DNA of 64,000 nt from Streptomyces sp. LUP47B (lineage in GTDB: Bacteria; Actinomycetota; Actinomycetes; Streptomycetales; Streptomycetaceae). Every line of letters starts with the position of its first letter. The stretch's first letter is position 1. The translations under genes and the position numbers were made by a program. The notes beneath the pieces are model-generated. The model made no database searches. It saw only the letters and a list, made by a program, of their open reading frames with translations, and was not told the DNA's origin. The stretch covers positions 95,934-159,933 of the forward strand of contig NZ_MJAH01000020.1 in the NCBI RefSeq assembly GCF_001746295.1, written 5' to 3'. Shown one piece after another: positions 48,724 through 57,807 of the stretch.

Positions 48724-50655
48724 ATGTCCGCACCGTCCACCAAGCCCGTCGTCACCGAGCGCGAGGCCCGCGAGGTGGCGGAGGCCGCCCGGGAACAGGA
48801 CTGGCGCAAGCCCAGCTTCGCCAAGGAACTGTTCCTCGGGCGTTTCCGGCTCGACCTCATCCACCCCCACCCGATGCCCCCCGAGGAGGACGCCCAGCGC
48901 GGCGAGGACTTCCTGGCCAAGCTCCGCGACTTCTGCGAGACCAAGGTGGACGGCGCCCTCATCGAACGCGAGGCCCGGATCCCCGACGACGTCGTGGACG
49001 GGCTCAAGGAACTCGGCGCCTTCGGCATGAAGATCGACACCAAGTACGGCGGCCTCGGCCTCACCCAGGTGTACTACAACAAGGCGCTGGCCCTCGTGGG
49101 CTCCGCGAGCCCCGCGATCGGCGTACTGCTGTCGGCCCACCAGTCGATCGGCGTGCCCCAGCCGCTGAAGCTCTTCGGCACGCAGGAACAGAAGGAGCGG
49201 TTCCTGCCCCGGTGCGCCCGCACCGACATCAGCGCCTTCCTCCTCACCGAACCGGACGTCGGCTCCGACCCGGCACGCCTCGCGACCACCGCGGTGCCCG
49301 ACGGGGACGACTACATCCTCGACGGAGTGAAACTGTGGACCACCAACGGTGTGGTCGCCGATCTGCTCGTCGTGATGGCCCGCGTCCCCAAGTCCGAGGG
49401 CCACAAGGGCGGCATCACCGCCTTCGTCGTCGAGACCGGCTCACCCGGCATCACCGTCGAGAACCGCAACGCCTTCATGGGCCTGCGCGGCATCGAGAAC
49501 GGCGTCACCCGCTTCCACCAGGTCCGGGTACCCGCGGCCAACCGCATCGGCCCCGAGGGCACCGGCCTGAAGATCGCCCTGACCACCCTGAACACCGGGC
49601 GACTCTCACTGCCCGCCTCCTGCGTGGCCGCCGGCAAGTGGTGCCTGAAGATCGCCCGCGAATGGTCCGCGGCCCGCGAACAGTGGGGCAAGCCGATCGC
49701 CCACCACGAGGCCGTCGGCTCCAAGATCTCCTTCATCGCGGCGACGACCTTCGCCCTGGAGGCCGTACTCGACCTCTCGAGCCAGATGGCCGACGAGAAC
49801 CGCAACGACATCCGTATCGAGGGCGCCCTCGCCAAGCTCTACGCCTCCGAGATGGCCTGGCTCGTCGCCGACGAACTGGTCCAGATCCGCGGCGGCCGGG
49901 GCTTCGAGACCGCCGAATCCCTCAGGGCCCGCGGCGAGAAGGCGGTCCCCGCCGAACAGGTCCTGCGCGACCTGCGCATCAACCGCATCTTCGAGGGCTC
50001 CACGGAGATCATGCACCTGCTGATCGCCCGCGAGGCCGTCGACGCCCACCTCTCGGTCGCGGGCGACCTCATCGACCCGGAGAAATCCCTCGGCGACAAG
50101 GCGAAGGCGGGCGCGAACGCGGGCGTCTTCTACGCCAAGTGGCTCCCGAAGCTGGTGGCGGGACCCGGCCAACTCCCCAACTCGTACGCCCAGTTCAAGC
50201 GCGAAGTAGACCTCTCGGTACACCTGCGCTACGTCGAACGGACCGCCCGCAAACTCGCCCGCTCCACCTTCTACGCCATGTCCCGCTGGCAGGGCCGCAT
50301 GGAGACCAAGCAGGGCTTCCTCGGCCGGATCGTCGACATCGGCGCCGAACTCTTCGCGATGAGCGCGGCCTGCGTACGCGCCGAACTCCTCTACACCACC
50401 GAGTCCCACGGCCGCGAGGCCTACCAGCTCGCCGACGCCTTCTGCCACCAGTCCCGCCTGCGCGTCGAGGAACTCTTCGGCCGCCTGTGGAACAACACCG
50501 ACGACCAGGACCGCAAGGTCGTCAAGGGAGTCATGTCCGGCACCTACTCCTGGCTGGAGGACGGCATCGTCGACCCCTCGGGCGAGGGCGTCTGGATCGC
50601 GGACGCGACCCCCGGCCCCTCCGAGAAGGAAAACGTCCACCGCCCGATCCGGTGA
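48724..50655 (+). CDS. Acyl-CoA dehydrogenase (FadE-like, long form)
   Basis: FAD enzyme of fatty-acid beta-oxidation introducing the alpha-beta double bond; 643 residues. The N-terminal helical domain is followed by FLLTEPDVGSDPA (acyl-CoA/FAD contact), TNGVVADLLVVMARV and GGRGFETAESL. The catalytic-base region RINRIFEGSTEIM lies near 420. A C-terminal extension of ~200 residues is typical of long actinobacterial members. ATG 48724 is used; the longer open frame from 48190 runs through the repeat region. Confidence 0.92.
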   Translation: MSAPSTKPVVTEREAREVAEAAREQDWRKPSFAKELFLGRFRLDLIHPHPMPPEEDAQRGEDFLAKLRDFCETKVDGALIEREARIPDDVVDGLKELGAFGMKIDTKYGGLGLTQVYYNKALALVGSASPAIGVLLSAHQSIGVPQPLKLFGTQEQKERFLPRCARTDISAFLLTEPDVGSDPARLATTAVPDGDDYILDGVKLWTTNGVVADLLVVMARVPKSEGHKGGITAFVVETGSPGITVENRNAFMGLRGIENGVTRFHQVRVPAANRIGPEGTGLKIALTTLNTGRLSLPASCVAAGKWCLKIAREWSAAREQWGKPIAHHEAVGSKISFIAATTFALEAVLDLSSQMADENRNDIRIEGALAKLYASEMAWLVADELVQIRGGRGFETAESLRARGEKAVPAEQVLRDLRINRIFEGSTEIMHLLIAREAVDAHLSVAGDLIDPEKSLGDKAKAGANAGVFYAKWLPKLVAGPGQLPNSYAQFKREVDLSVHLRYVERTARKLARSTFYAMSRWQGRMETKQGFLGRIVDIGAELFAMSAACVRAELLYTTESHGREAYQLADAFCHQSRLRVEELFGRLWNNTDDQDRKVVKGVMSGTYSWLEDGIVDPSGEGVWIADATPGPSEKENVHRPIR

Positions 50656-50728
50656 CCCCGCGAGGACAGCGTGCCCCCGAGAGGGACGCGCTGTCCTCCT
50701 ACGCCGCTCTTACGGCCACAATGGAGGC

Positions 50729-52162
50729 ATGAGCGACAGTCCAGCCCCTCGAGGGCACGGGCCGGAAGCCCCGTCTGCCCCGCGACGCCAAGCACGCGCC
50801 CTCGCCACACCGGGCGCCGACCCGAGTACATCCAGTACGAGGGCCGACGCCCGGCACGGCGAGAGCACGCACCTGGCGCCGTACGACCCGCCCTCCGGGC
50901 GGACGACGGGGCTTCCGGCCCGCACCCTCGCCGACCCGCACCTGGTCTACGACCCCCTCCCGGGCGACGGACCCAAGGACGTGGTGATCCTCGGCTCCAC
51001 GGGCTCCATCGGCACCCAGGCCATCGACCTCGTGCTGCGCAACCCCGACCGGTTCCGGGTGACCGGGCTCTCCGCCAACGGCGGCCGGGTCGCGCTCCTC
51101 GCCGAGCAGGCGCACCGGTTGCAGGCACGGACCGTCGCGGTCGCCCGCGAGGACGTCGTACCGCAGCTGCGCGAGGCGCTCAGCGGTCTCTACGGCACGG
51201 GCGAGCCGCTCCCCGAGATCCTCGCCGGCCCGGACGCGGCCACGCAGCTCGCCGCCTCCGACGCGCACACCGTCCTCAACGGCATCACCGGTTCCATCGG
51301 CCTCGCCCCGACCCTCGCCGCCCTGGAGGCGGGCCGCACCCTCGCGCTCGCCAACAAGGAGTCGCTCATCGTGGGCGGCCCGCTGGTGAAGGCCCTGGCC
51401 GAGCCCGGCCAGATCATCCCGGTCGACTCCGAGCACGCGGCCCTCTTCCAGGCCCTGGCCTCCGGGACGAGGGCCGACGTACGCAAGCTCGTCGTCACCG
51501 CGTCCGGCGGCCCCTTCCGCGGCCGTACGAAAGCCGACCTCGCCCGGGTGAGCGTCGAGGACGCCCTCGCCCACCCCACCTGGGCCATGGGCCCGGTCAT
51601 CACGATCAACTCCGCGACCCTCGTCAACAAGGGGCTGGAGGTCATCGAGGCACACCTCCTCTACGACATTCCCTTCGACCGCATTGAGGTGGTCGTGCAT
51701 CCCCAGTCGTATGTCCACTCGATGGTTGAGTTCACGGACGGATCCACGATCGCGCAGGCGACGCCCCCCGACATGCGCGGGCCGATCGCCATCGGCCTGG
51801 GCTGGCCCGAGCGCGTCCCCGACGCGGCACCCGCGTTCGACTGGAGCAAGGCGTCGACCTGGGAGTTCTTCCCGCTCGACAACGACGCGTTTCCTTCGGT
51901 CAACCTTGCGAGACACGTGGGACAGCTCGCGGGCACGGCCCCGGCGGTGTTCAATGCCGCCAACGAGGAGTGCGTCGAGGCCTTCCGGGCCGGCGCGCTG
52001 CCGTTCAACGGGATCATGGAGACCGTGACCCGGGTGGTGGACGAGCACGGCACCCCGTCAAAGGGAACCTCGCTCACCGTCGCGGACGTCCTCGAAGCGG
52101 AGACCTGGGCGCGGACCCGGGCCCGGGAACTGACGGCACAGACGGCGGAGGCCCGTGCATGA
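50729..52162 (+). CDS. dxr: 1-deoxy-D-xylulose-5-phosphate reductoisomerase with an N-terminal insertion
   Basis: Second enzyme of the MEP isoprenoid pathway, converting DXP to MEP with NADPH; 477 residues. NADPH-binding GSTGSIGTQ near 90; GITGSIGLAPTL; LANKESLIVGG; metal and substrate motif PVDSEHAALFQ; HPQSYVHSMVEF. The usual core starts only at about residue 67 (LADPHLVYDP). The leading MSDSPAP is the same as in other Streptomyces Dxr as I remember them, so about 59 Pro/Ala/Arg-rich residues appear inserted between the two. Overlaps rseP by 4 bases (ATGA). Confidence 0.95.
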   Translation: MSDSPAPRGHGPEAPSAPRRQARALATPGADPSTSSTRADARHGESTHLAPYDPPSGRTTGLPARTLADPHLVYDPLPGDGPKDVVILGSTGSIGTQAIDLVLRNPDRFRVTGLSANGGRVALLAEQAHRLQARTVAVAREDVVPQLREALSGLYGTGEPLPEILAGPDAATQLAASDAHTVLNGITGSIGLAPTLAALEAGRTLALANKESLIVGGPLVKALAEPGQIIPVDSEHAALFQALASGTRADVRKLVVTASGGPFRGRTKADLARVSVEDALAHPTWAMGPVITINSATLVNKGLEVIEAHLLYDIPFDRIEVVVHPQSYVHSMVEFTDGSTIAQATPPDMRGPIAIGLGWPERVPDAAPAFDWSKASTWEFFPLDNDAFPSVNLARHVGQLAGTAPAVFNAANEECVEAFRAGALPFNGIMETVTRVVDEHGTPSKGTSLTVADVLEAETWARTRARELTAQTAEARA

Positions 52163-53463
52163 CGACCCTGATGTTCATCCTCGGCATAGGGCTCTTCGCC
52201 TTGGGCCTGCTGGTGTCGATCGCGTGGCACGAGCTGGGGCACCTGTCCTTCGCCAAGCTCTTCGGCATCCGCGTGCCGCAGTACATGGTCGGCTTCGGAC
52301 CGACCGTCTTCTCGCGCAAGAAGGGCGAGACGGAGTACGGCATCAAGGCCGTCCCCTTCGGCGGCTACATCCGCATGATCGGCATGTTCCCGCCCGGCGA
52401 CGACGGCCGTATCACCGCCCGCTCCACCTCCCCCTGGCGCGGCATGATCGAGGACGCCCGCTCCGCCGCCTTCGAGGAGCTCCAGCCCGGCGACGAGAAA
52501 CGACTCTTCTACACCCGTAAGCCCTGGAAACGCGTCATCGTGATGTTCGCCGGCCCCTTCGCGAACCTGATCCTCGCGGTGGCGCTGTTCCTCACGGTCC
52601 TCATGGGCTTCGGCATCTCCCAGCAGACCAACACGGTCAGCTCCGTCTCCAAGTGCGTGATCTCCCAGAGCCAGAACCGCCAGACCTGCAAGGCCTCCGA
52701 CCCGGCCTCCCCGGCCGCGGCGGCCGGCCTCAAGGCGGGCGACAAGATCCTCTCGTTCGACGGCGTGCGGACGGACGACTGGAACAAGCTCTCCGACCTC
52801 ATCCGCGCCAACCCCGACAAGACCGTCCCGATAGTCGTCGAGCGCGACGGCAAGGACGTCACCCTCACCGCGAAGATCGCGAGCAACCAGGTCGCCAAGA
52901 AGGACTCCAGCGGCCAGTACGTCCAGGGCGAGTACGTCACCGCGGGCTTCCTCGGCTTCAGCGCGGCCACCGGTATCGTCAAGCAGGACTTCGGCGATTC
53001 CGTGGTGTGGATGGGCGACCGTGTCGGCGAGGCCGTCGACTCCCTGGCCGCCCTGCCCGGCAAGATCCCGGCCCTGTGGAACGCGGCCTTCGGCGACGCC
53101 CCGCGCGAGCCGGACTCCCCGATGGGCGTGGTCGGTGCAGCCAGGGTGGGCGGCGAGATCTTCACACTCGACATCCCCCCGACCCAGCAACTCGCCATGG
53201 CGCTCATGCTGGTCGCGGGCTTCAACCTCTCCCTGTTCCTCTTCAACATGCTCCCGCTGCTGCCCCTGGACGGCGGCCACATCGCGGGCGCCCTGTGGGA
53301 GTCCCTGCGCCGCAACCTGGCGAAGGTCCTCAAGCGCCCGGACCCGGGCCCGTTCGACGTGGCGAAGCTGATGCCGGTCGCTTATGTGGTGGCGGGGATC
53401 TTCATCTGCTTTACCTTGCTGGTGCTCGTCGCGGATGTAGTTAATCCAGTCAAACTCAGCTGA
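52159..53463 (+). CDS. rseP: RseP/RIP1-type site-2 membrane metalloprotease
   Basis: Intramembrane zinc protease that cuts membrane-bound regulators such as anti-sigma factors; 434 residues. Zinc motif H24-E25-L-G-H28 in the first membrane segment, YMVGFGPTVFSRKKG and PFGGYIRMIGM after it, a PDZ domain (about 165-260), and the third metal ligand in NMLPLLPLDGGH. Four membrane segments. Co-transcribed with dxr; the dxr-rseP neighbourhood is general in actinobacteria. Confidence 0.94.
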   Translation: MTTLMFILGIGLFALGLLVSIAWHELGHLSFAKLFGIRVPQYMVGFGPTVFSRKKGETEYGIKAVPFGGYIRMIGMFPPGDDGRITARSTSPWRGMIEDARSAAFEELQPGDEKRLFYTRKPWKRVIVMFAGPFANLILAVALFLTVLMGFGISQQTNTVSSVSKCVISQSQNRQTCKASDPASPAAAAGLKAGDKILSFDGVRTDDWNKLSDLIRANPDKTVPIVVERDGKDVTLTAKIASNQVAKKDSSGQYVQGEYVTAGFLGFSAATGIVKQDFGDSVVWMGDRVGEAVDSLAALPGKIPALWNAAFGDAPREPDSPMGVVGAARVGGEIFTLDIPPTQQLAMALMLVAGFNLSLFLFNMLPLLPLDGGHIAGALWESLRRNLAKVLKRPDPGPFDVAKLMPVAYVVAGIFICFTLLVLVADVVNPVKLS

Positions 53464-53493
53464 GAATCGGTCATTTTCTATCACGGTGATAAC

Positions 53494-53538
53494 GCCTCAC
53501 CTTTCCCTCGTGTAGCTCACACGGGTGAAAGGCGAGGC
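53494..53538 (+). terminator. Terminator of the dxr-rseP operon
   Basis: Imperfect hairpin: GCCTC pairs with GAGGC, CCTTTC with GAAAGG and CGTGT with ACACG, around the loop AGCTC, with small mismatches between. It is followed by TTATT. It lies 30 bases after the rseP stop. Confidence 0.65.
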
Positions 53539-53643
53539 TTATTCGTACGGAACAGGTGCGGACTTCGTACGTTCTTGCTGTTCATGGGTGACCCCAGCGG
53601 TGCGCCAACACCCTGGGGCCTGGCCAGTCTCGAAGGGACTGAC

Positions 53644-54207
53644 ATGCAGCAAGGTACTGCGCCGTGCGCAGAAGGCAAGGGCAAAGGCTCCGAGGCGCTC
53701 GCCGTCGCCGCGTATATGCGGGTCTCGACAGCGGAGCAGAAGAGAAGGTACGGAATTCCGGCTCAGGCCGACGCCACTCGAACGTTCGTGGAGAAGCGCT
53801 CGGCGTTGCGACTCGCGGCATCGTGGGAAGACCTCGGCGAATCAGGCTCGACGACTTCGAGGCCTGCACTGAATGAGCTGCTCGCGGAAATCGCCGCAGG
53901 CCGGTTCGACGTCGTACTGGTGTCAAGCCTTGACCGTTTGGGGCGGACCGAAGCAGCCATCTGGTGCTGTCTCTGGCAGATCGAGGATGCCGGGGCCGTA
54001 CTTGAGTGCTGCGACCAGGCATTGGGGGAACCGGGACTCGACAGGTGGCTCACGATGGACCGGCTGGTGGGTGCCCGCGCGGTTAACCCGGTCAGAATCT
54101 CCTGGCCATACGGCGTTCGAGGCGGCCCGGCACGGTGTGTGGCGGGCCGCTCTCCATTGAGTGGGTTTGAGGGCCGGGATGTGCTCGCGCCGGGGCTCGT
54201 GCCGTAA
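53644..54207 (+). pseudogene. Truncated serine recombinase (resolvase/integrase N-terminal domain)
   Basis: 187 residues. Residues ~20-130 are a serine-recombinase catalytic domain: YMRVSTAEQ with the catalytic serine (S28), IPAQ, and FDVVLVSSLDRLGRTE with the conserved Arg residues. The next part (CCDQALGEPGLDRWLT) no longer follows the usual TPxGR pattern, and after about residue 145 the sequence is unlike any recombinase. The zinc-ribbon and DNA-binding parts of a large integrase are absent. ATG 53644 has GAAGGGAC upstream. It sits between the terminator of dxr-rseP and ispG, a place normally free of genes in Streptomyces as I recall. Most likely a remnant of an integrated element; a small expressed protein is not excluded. 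Confidence 0.7.
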
Positions 54208-54275
54208 TCTCGAAGTCCGGAGCCCGGCGCTGACGGGACCTGGACCTTGATCCACGACTTGGGGTTGCACAGCAG

Positions 54276-55433
54276 ATGACTGCGATTTCTCTCGGCATGC
54301 CGTCCGTTCCGACCAGGCTCGCCGAGCGCCGGAAGAGCCGGCAGATCCAGGTCGGTTCGGTCGCGGTGGGCGGTGACGCCCCGGTGTCGGTCCAGTCCAT
54401 GACGACGACCCGTACGTCCGACATCGGCGCCACACTGCAGCAGATCGCCGAGCTCACGGCGTCCGGCTGCCAGATCGTGCGCGTGGCCTGCCCGACCCAG
54501 GACGACGCGGACGCCCTGGCGACCATCGCGCGCAAGTCGCAGATCCCGGTGATCGCGGACATCCACTTCCAGCCGAAATACGTCTTCGCGGCGATCGAGG
54601 CCGGCTGCGCTGCCGTACGCGTCAACCCGGGCAACATCAAGCAGTTCGACGACAAGGTCAAGGAGATCGCGCGGGCCGCGAAGGACCACGGCACGCCGAT
54701 CCGGATCGGTGTCAACGCGGGTTCGCTGGACCGCCGGCTGCTCCAGAAGTACGGCAAGGCGACCCCCGAGGCGCTGGCCGAGTCCGCCCTGTGGGAGGCC
54801 TCCCTCTTCGAGGAGCACGACTTCCGGGACATCAAGATCTCGGTCAAGCACAACGACCCGGTCGTCATGGTCGAGGCGTACCGCCAGCTCGCCGCCCAGT
54901 GCGACTACCCGCTGCACCTCGGCGTGACCGAGGCCGGCCCCGCCTTCCAGGGCACGATCAAGTCGGCCGTGGCCTTCGGCGCGCTGCTCTCCCAGGGCAT
55001 CGGCGACACCATCCGGGTGTCGCTGAGCGCCCCGCCGGTCGAGGAGGTCAAGGTCGGCAACCAGATCCTGGAGTCCCTGAACCTCAAGCAGCGGGGCCTG
55101 GAGATCGTCTCCTGCCCGTCCTGCGGTCGCGCCCAGGTCGACGTCTACAAGCTGGCCGAAGAGGTCACCGCGGGCCTGACCGGCATGGAGGTCCCGCTGC
55201 GCGTCGCGGTCATGGGCTGCGTGGTGAACGGCCCCGGCGAGGCCCGCGAGGCCGACCTCGGCGTCGCCTCCGGAAACGGCAAGGGCCAGATCTTCGTCAA
55301 GGGCGAGGTCATCAAGACCGTCCCCGAGTCGAAGATCGTGGAGACCCTCATCGAAGAGGCGATGAAGATCGCCGAGCAGATGGAGGCGGAGGGCATCGCC
55401 TCCGGCGAGCCGTCGGTGTCGGTCGCGGGCTGA
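54276..55433 (+). CDS. ispG: 4-hydroxy-3-methylbut-2-enyl-diphosphate synthase
   Basis: Iron-sulfur enzyme of the MEP pathway converting MEcPP to HMBPP; 385 residues. N-terminal TIM-barrel with VAVGGDAPVSVQSMTTT and ADIHFQPKY. The C-terminal 4Fe-4S part has SCPSCGRAQVD (CxxC) and VMGCVVNGPGEAREAD (third Cys). Same pathway as dxr, 2.1 kb upstream. The stop is only 10 bases from the convergent GNAT stop. Confidence 0.96.
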   Translation: MTAISLGMPSVPTRLAERRKSRQIQVGSVAVGGDAPVSVQSMTTTRTSDIGATLQQIAELTASGCQIVRVACPTQDDADALATIARKSQIPVIADIHFQPKYVFAAIEAGCAAVRVNPGNIKQFDDKVKEIARAAKDHGTPIRIGVNAGSLDRRLLQKYGKATPEALAESALWEASLFEEHDFRDIKISVKHNDPVVMVEAYRQLAAQCDYPLHLGVTEAGPAFQGTIKSAVAFGALLSQGIGDTIRVSLSAPPVEEVKVGNQILESLNLKQRGLEIVSCPSCGRAQVDVYKLAEEVTAGLTGMEVPLRVAVMGCVVNGPGEAREADLGVASGNGKGQIFVKGEVIKTVPESKIVETLIEEAMKIAEQMEAEGIASGEPSVSVAG

Positions 55434-55443
55434 CGCCTGTGGC

Positions 55444-56181
55444 TCACTGGTGCCGCATCCAGACGTTCGGCTCCTGATAGCGGCCGACGTCGGCGTCCCG
55501 GTCGACCCGCAGCACACTCAGCCCGTCCGGGATGACGTAGTCGCCGGATTCGGGGAGGGCGAGGTCCGTCCAGCCCTCCCACTCGGCGACCGTGCCGGTC
55601 ATCGTCTGTGAGACGGGGGCCGGTGCGAGGATCCGGGCGCCGAGCCGTTCGTGGGTCCGGATCCAGGGATCGAGGGCGGTCCCGTCCTCCCGCCGCCAGC
55701 GCAGGAACGACTCGATGGGCGTCAGCGGATAGCGGGCCTTGGTCGTGGGCCGCACGGGCGCGATGACCCGTGCCAGCCCCGCGTCGTGTCCGGCCTCCCG
55801 CAAGGCGGTGAGCATCCGCCCGGCGAGCCCCTGCCCCTTGAGCGACGGGGTGACGATCGCCCCGCAGATCACCAGGGTGTCGGGTTCGACGCCCTGCTCA
55901 TGACCCTCGACGGCCCGCACCAGCGCGTCCGTGTATCCCGAGGGCAGCGCGCCGGCCCGGCCGTCCCACCGCAGCGGCACCGCCCACCCGGCGGCGACGG
56001 GTACCCCGTCCGCGTCCAGCAGCATCAGATCCAGCCCCGCGAAGAACTCCCGTACCCGGCCGATGTACTCCTTCACCAGCCGGTCGGCGGTGATGAACGC
56101 GGGGAAGCCCTCGCTGAACAACTCCGCGAGCTGCTCATCGGGCCATGCCCGGGCGTCGGATCGCACAGGGGTCGAGATCAT
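55444..56181 (-). CDS. GNAT-family acetyltransferase
   Basis: 245 residues. The acetyl-CoA-binding region is visible as VICGAIVTPSLKGQGLAGRMLTAL (about 105-130), with the Q/RxxGxG/A loop. N-terminal EQLAELFSEGFPAFI. Substrate unknown; the long C-terminal part (WIRTHERLGARIL) is shared by N-acetyltransferases found near core genes in Streptomyces. Confidence 0.82.
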   Translation of the reverse strand: MISTPVRSDARAWPDEQLAELFSEGFPAFITADRLVKEYIGRVREFFAGLDLMLLDADGVPVAAGWAVPLRWDGRAGALPSGYTDALVRAVEGHEQGVEPDTLVICGAIVTPSLKGQGLAGRMLTALREAGHDAGLARVIAPVRPTTKARYPLTPIESFLRWRREDGTALDPWIRTHERLGARILAPAPVSQTMTGTVAEWEGWTDLALPESGDYVIPDGLSVLRVDRDADVGRYQEPNVWMRHQ

Positions 56182-56306
56182 CCGACGTTCATATCAGCGC
56201 GGGTCGGCTGTGTCTGCAGCGAACGGCCTCTGAACCGGGGGCGGCGGGGCTCAGCTTCCGCAGGTACAGTGCGGAGATCAGCAGACCCCAGTGTGAGGCC
56301 CCGCCC

Positions 56307-57155
56307 GTGTTGACCCAGACGACCTCCCGGGTCCTCGAACCGAGCGACCTGGATGCCGCGCTCGCCGTGCTCGACCGCGATCCGGTCGCGAACGCCTTCG
56401 TGACGTCGAGGGTGCAGGTCGCCGGCCTCGACCCGTGGCGGCTCGGCGGCGAGATGTGGGGCTGGTACGAGGACGGCATGCTCACGTCCCTCTGCTACGC
56501 CGGCGCCAACCTGGTCCCGATCTGCGCGACCCCCCGAGCCGTCCGCGCCTTCGCCGACCGTGCCCGGCGTTCCGGTCGCCGCTGCTCCTCCATCGTCGGC
56601 CCGGCCGAACCCACCGCCCAGCTCTGGCGCCTGCTGGAACCGAGCTGGGGCCCGGCGCGAGAGGTCCGTGCCCAGCAGCCCCTCATGGTCACCGACCGCA
56701 TGCCCACCGACATCGCCCCGGATCCGTACGTCCGCCGCATCCGCAAGGACGAGATGGAAACGATCATGCCGGCGTGCGTGGCGATGTTCACGGAAGAGGT
56801 CGGCGTCTCCCCGTTGGCCGGCGACGGCGGCCTCCTCTACCAGGCCCGAGTCGCCGAACTGGTCGGTTCCGGCCGTTCCTTCGCCCGCCTCGACGAGCAC
56901 GGCAAGGTCGTCTTCAAGGCGGAGATCGGCGCCGCGACGGACCGGGCCTGCCAGATCCAGGGTGTGTGGGTGGCCCCCGAGTACCGGGGCAGGGGAGTGG
57001 CGGCCCCGGGCATGGCGGCGGTACTGCGGTACGCCCTGGCGGACGTTGCCCCGCTGGTGAGCCTGTACGTCAACGACTTCAACACCCCGGCGAGGCGGAC
57101 GTACACAAGGGTGGGGTTCCAGGAGATCGGCGCGTTCATGAGCATCCTCTTCTGA
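56307..57155 (+). CDS. GNAT acetyltransferase with an N-terminal DUF4081-like domain
   Basis: 282 residues from GTG 56307. The N-terminal half (LEPSDLDAALAVLDRDPVANAFV) is the DUF4081 type. The C-terminal half is a GNAT fold with IQGVWVAPEYRGRGVAAPGMAA (acetyl-CoA loop RGRGVA) and NDFNTPARRTYTRVGF. The family is widely conserved beside ispG and proS in actinobacteria. Substrate unknown. GAGG lies about 9 bases upstream of the start. Confidence 0.88.
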   Translation: MLTQTTSRVLEPSDLDAALAVLDRDPVANAFVTSRVQVAGLDPWRLGGEMWGWYEDGMLTSLCYAGANLVPICATPRAVRAFADRARRSGRRCSSIVGPAEPTAQLWRLLEPSWGPAREVRAQQPLMVTDRMPTDIAPDPYVRRIRKDEMETIMPACVAMFTEEVGVSPLAGDGGLLYQARVAELVGSGRSFARLDEHGKVVFKAEIGAATDRACQIQGVWVAPEYRGRGVAAPGMAAVLRYALADVAPLVSLYVNDFNTPARRTYTRVGFQEIGAFMSILF

Positions 57156-57204
57156 GCCGACCCGCCCCCGGCACACACCTGAAACCCCCCTGTACCCTGC
57201 CCGC

Positions 57205-57735
57205 ATGGACCTCGTCATCGGCCCCCTGGACCTGTCCGCCCACGTGGACGAGGCCCTGGCAGTACAGGCCATCGCATTCGGCCTCGGCGCCGACGAGGTA
57301 GCGGTCCGCCGCCAGATCGTGCTCCGCCACATGACCTACCCCGGTGCGAGGGCCCTCGGCGCGACCGTCGGAGGGCACCTCGTCGGATTCGTGTACGGCA
57401 TGCCCAACAACCGCACCCACTGGTGGTCCACCGTCGTGGAGCCCTACCTGCGCGCGCAGCACAACGACAACTGGCTCGACGACTCGTTCGTGATCACCGA
57501 GCTGCATGTCCACCCCCACCACCAGAACCGAGGCATCGGCCGCAGCCTGATCACCACGATCACCGACAGCGCCGCGGAGCCCCGCTCGATCCTCTCCGCG
57601 ATCGACACCGACAGCCCGGCCCGCGGCCTGTACCACTCCCTCGGCTACCAGGACCTCGCCCGCCAGGTCCTCTTCCCGAGCGCCCCGAAGCCGTACGCCG
57701 TGATGGGCGCCCCCCTGCCGCTGCGCCGCCGCTGA
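57205..57735 (+). CDS. GNAT-family acetyltransferase, small
   Basis: 176 residues, single GNAT domain. Motifs ITELHVHPHHQNRGIGRSL (acetyl-CoA loop QNRGIG) and ARGLYHSLGYQDL. Substrate unknown. Third acetyltransferase in a row; 49 bases after the previous gene and 72 before proS on the same strand. Confidence 0.87.
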   Translation: MDLVIGPLDLSAHVDEALAVQAIAFGLGADEVAVRRQIVLRHMTYPGARALGATVGGHLVGFVYGMPNNRTHWWSTVVEPYLRAQHNDNWLDDSFVITELHVHPHHQNRGIGRSLITTITDSAAEPRSILSAIDTDSPARGLYHSLGYQDLARQVLFPSAPKPYAVMGAPLPLRRR

Positions 57736-57807
57736 CGGATTTCCACCGGCCCAGCCCGCCCGGCTACCCTCCTGGCATCACCTAGACGCAGCAGGAGTAC
57801 GAGAACC

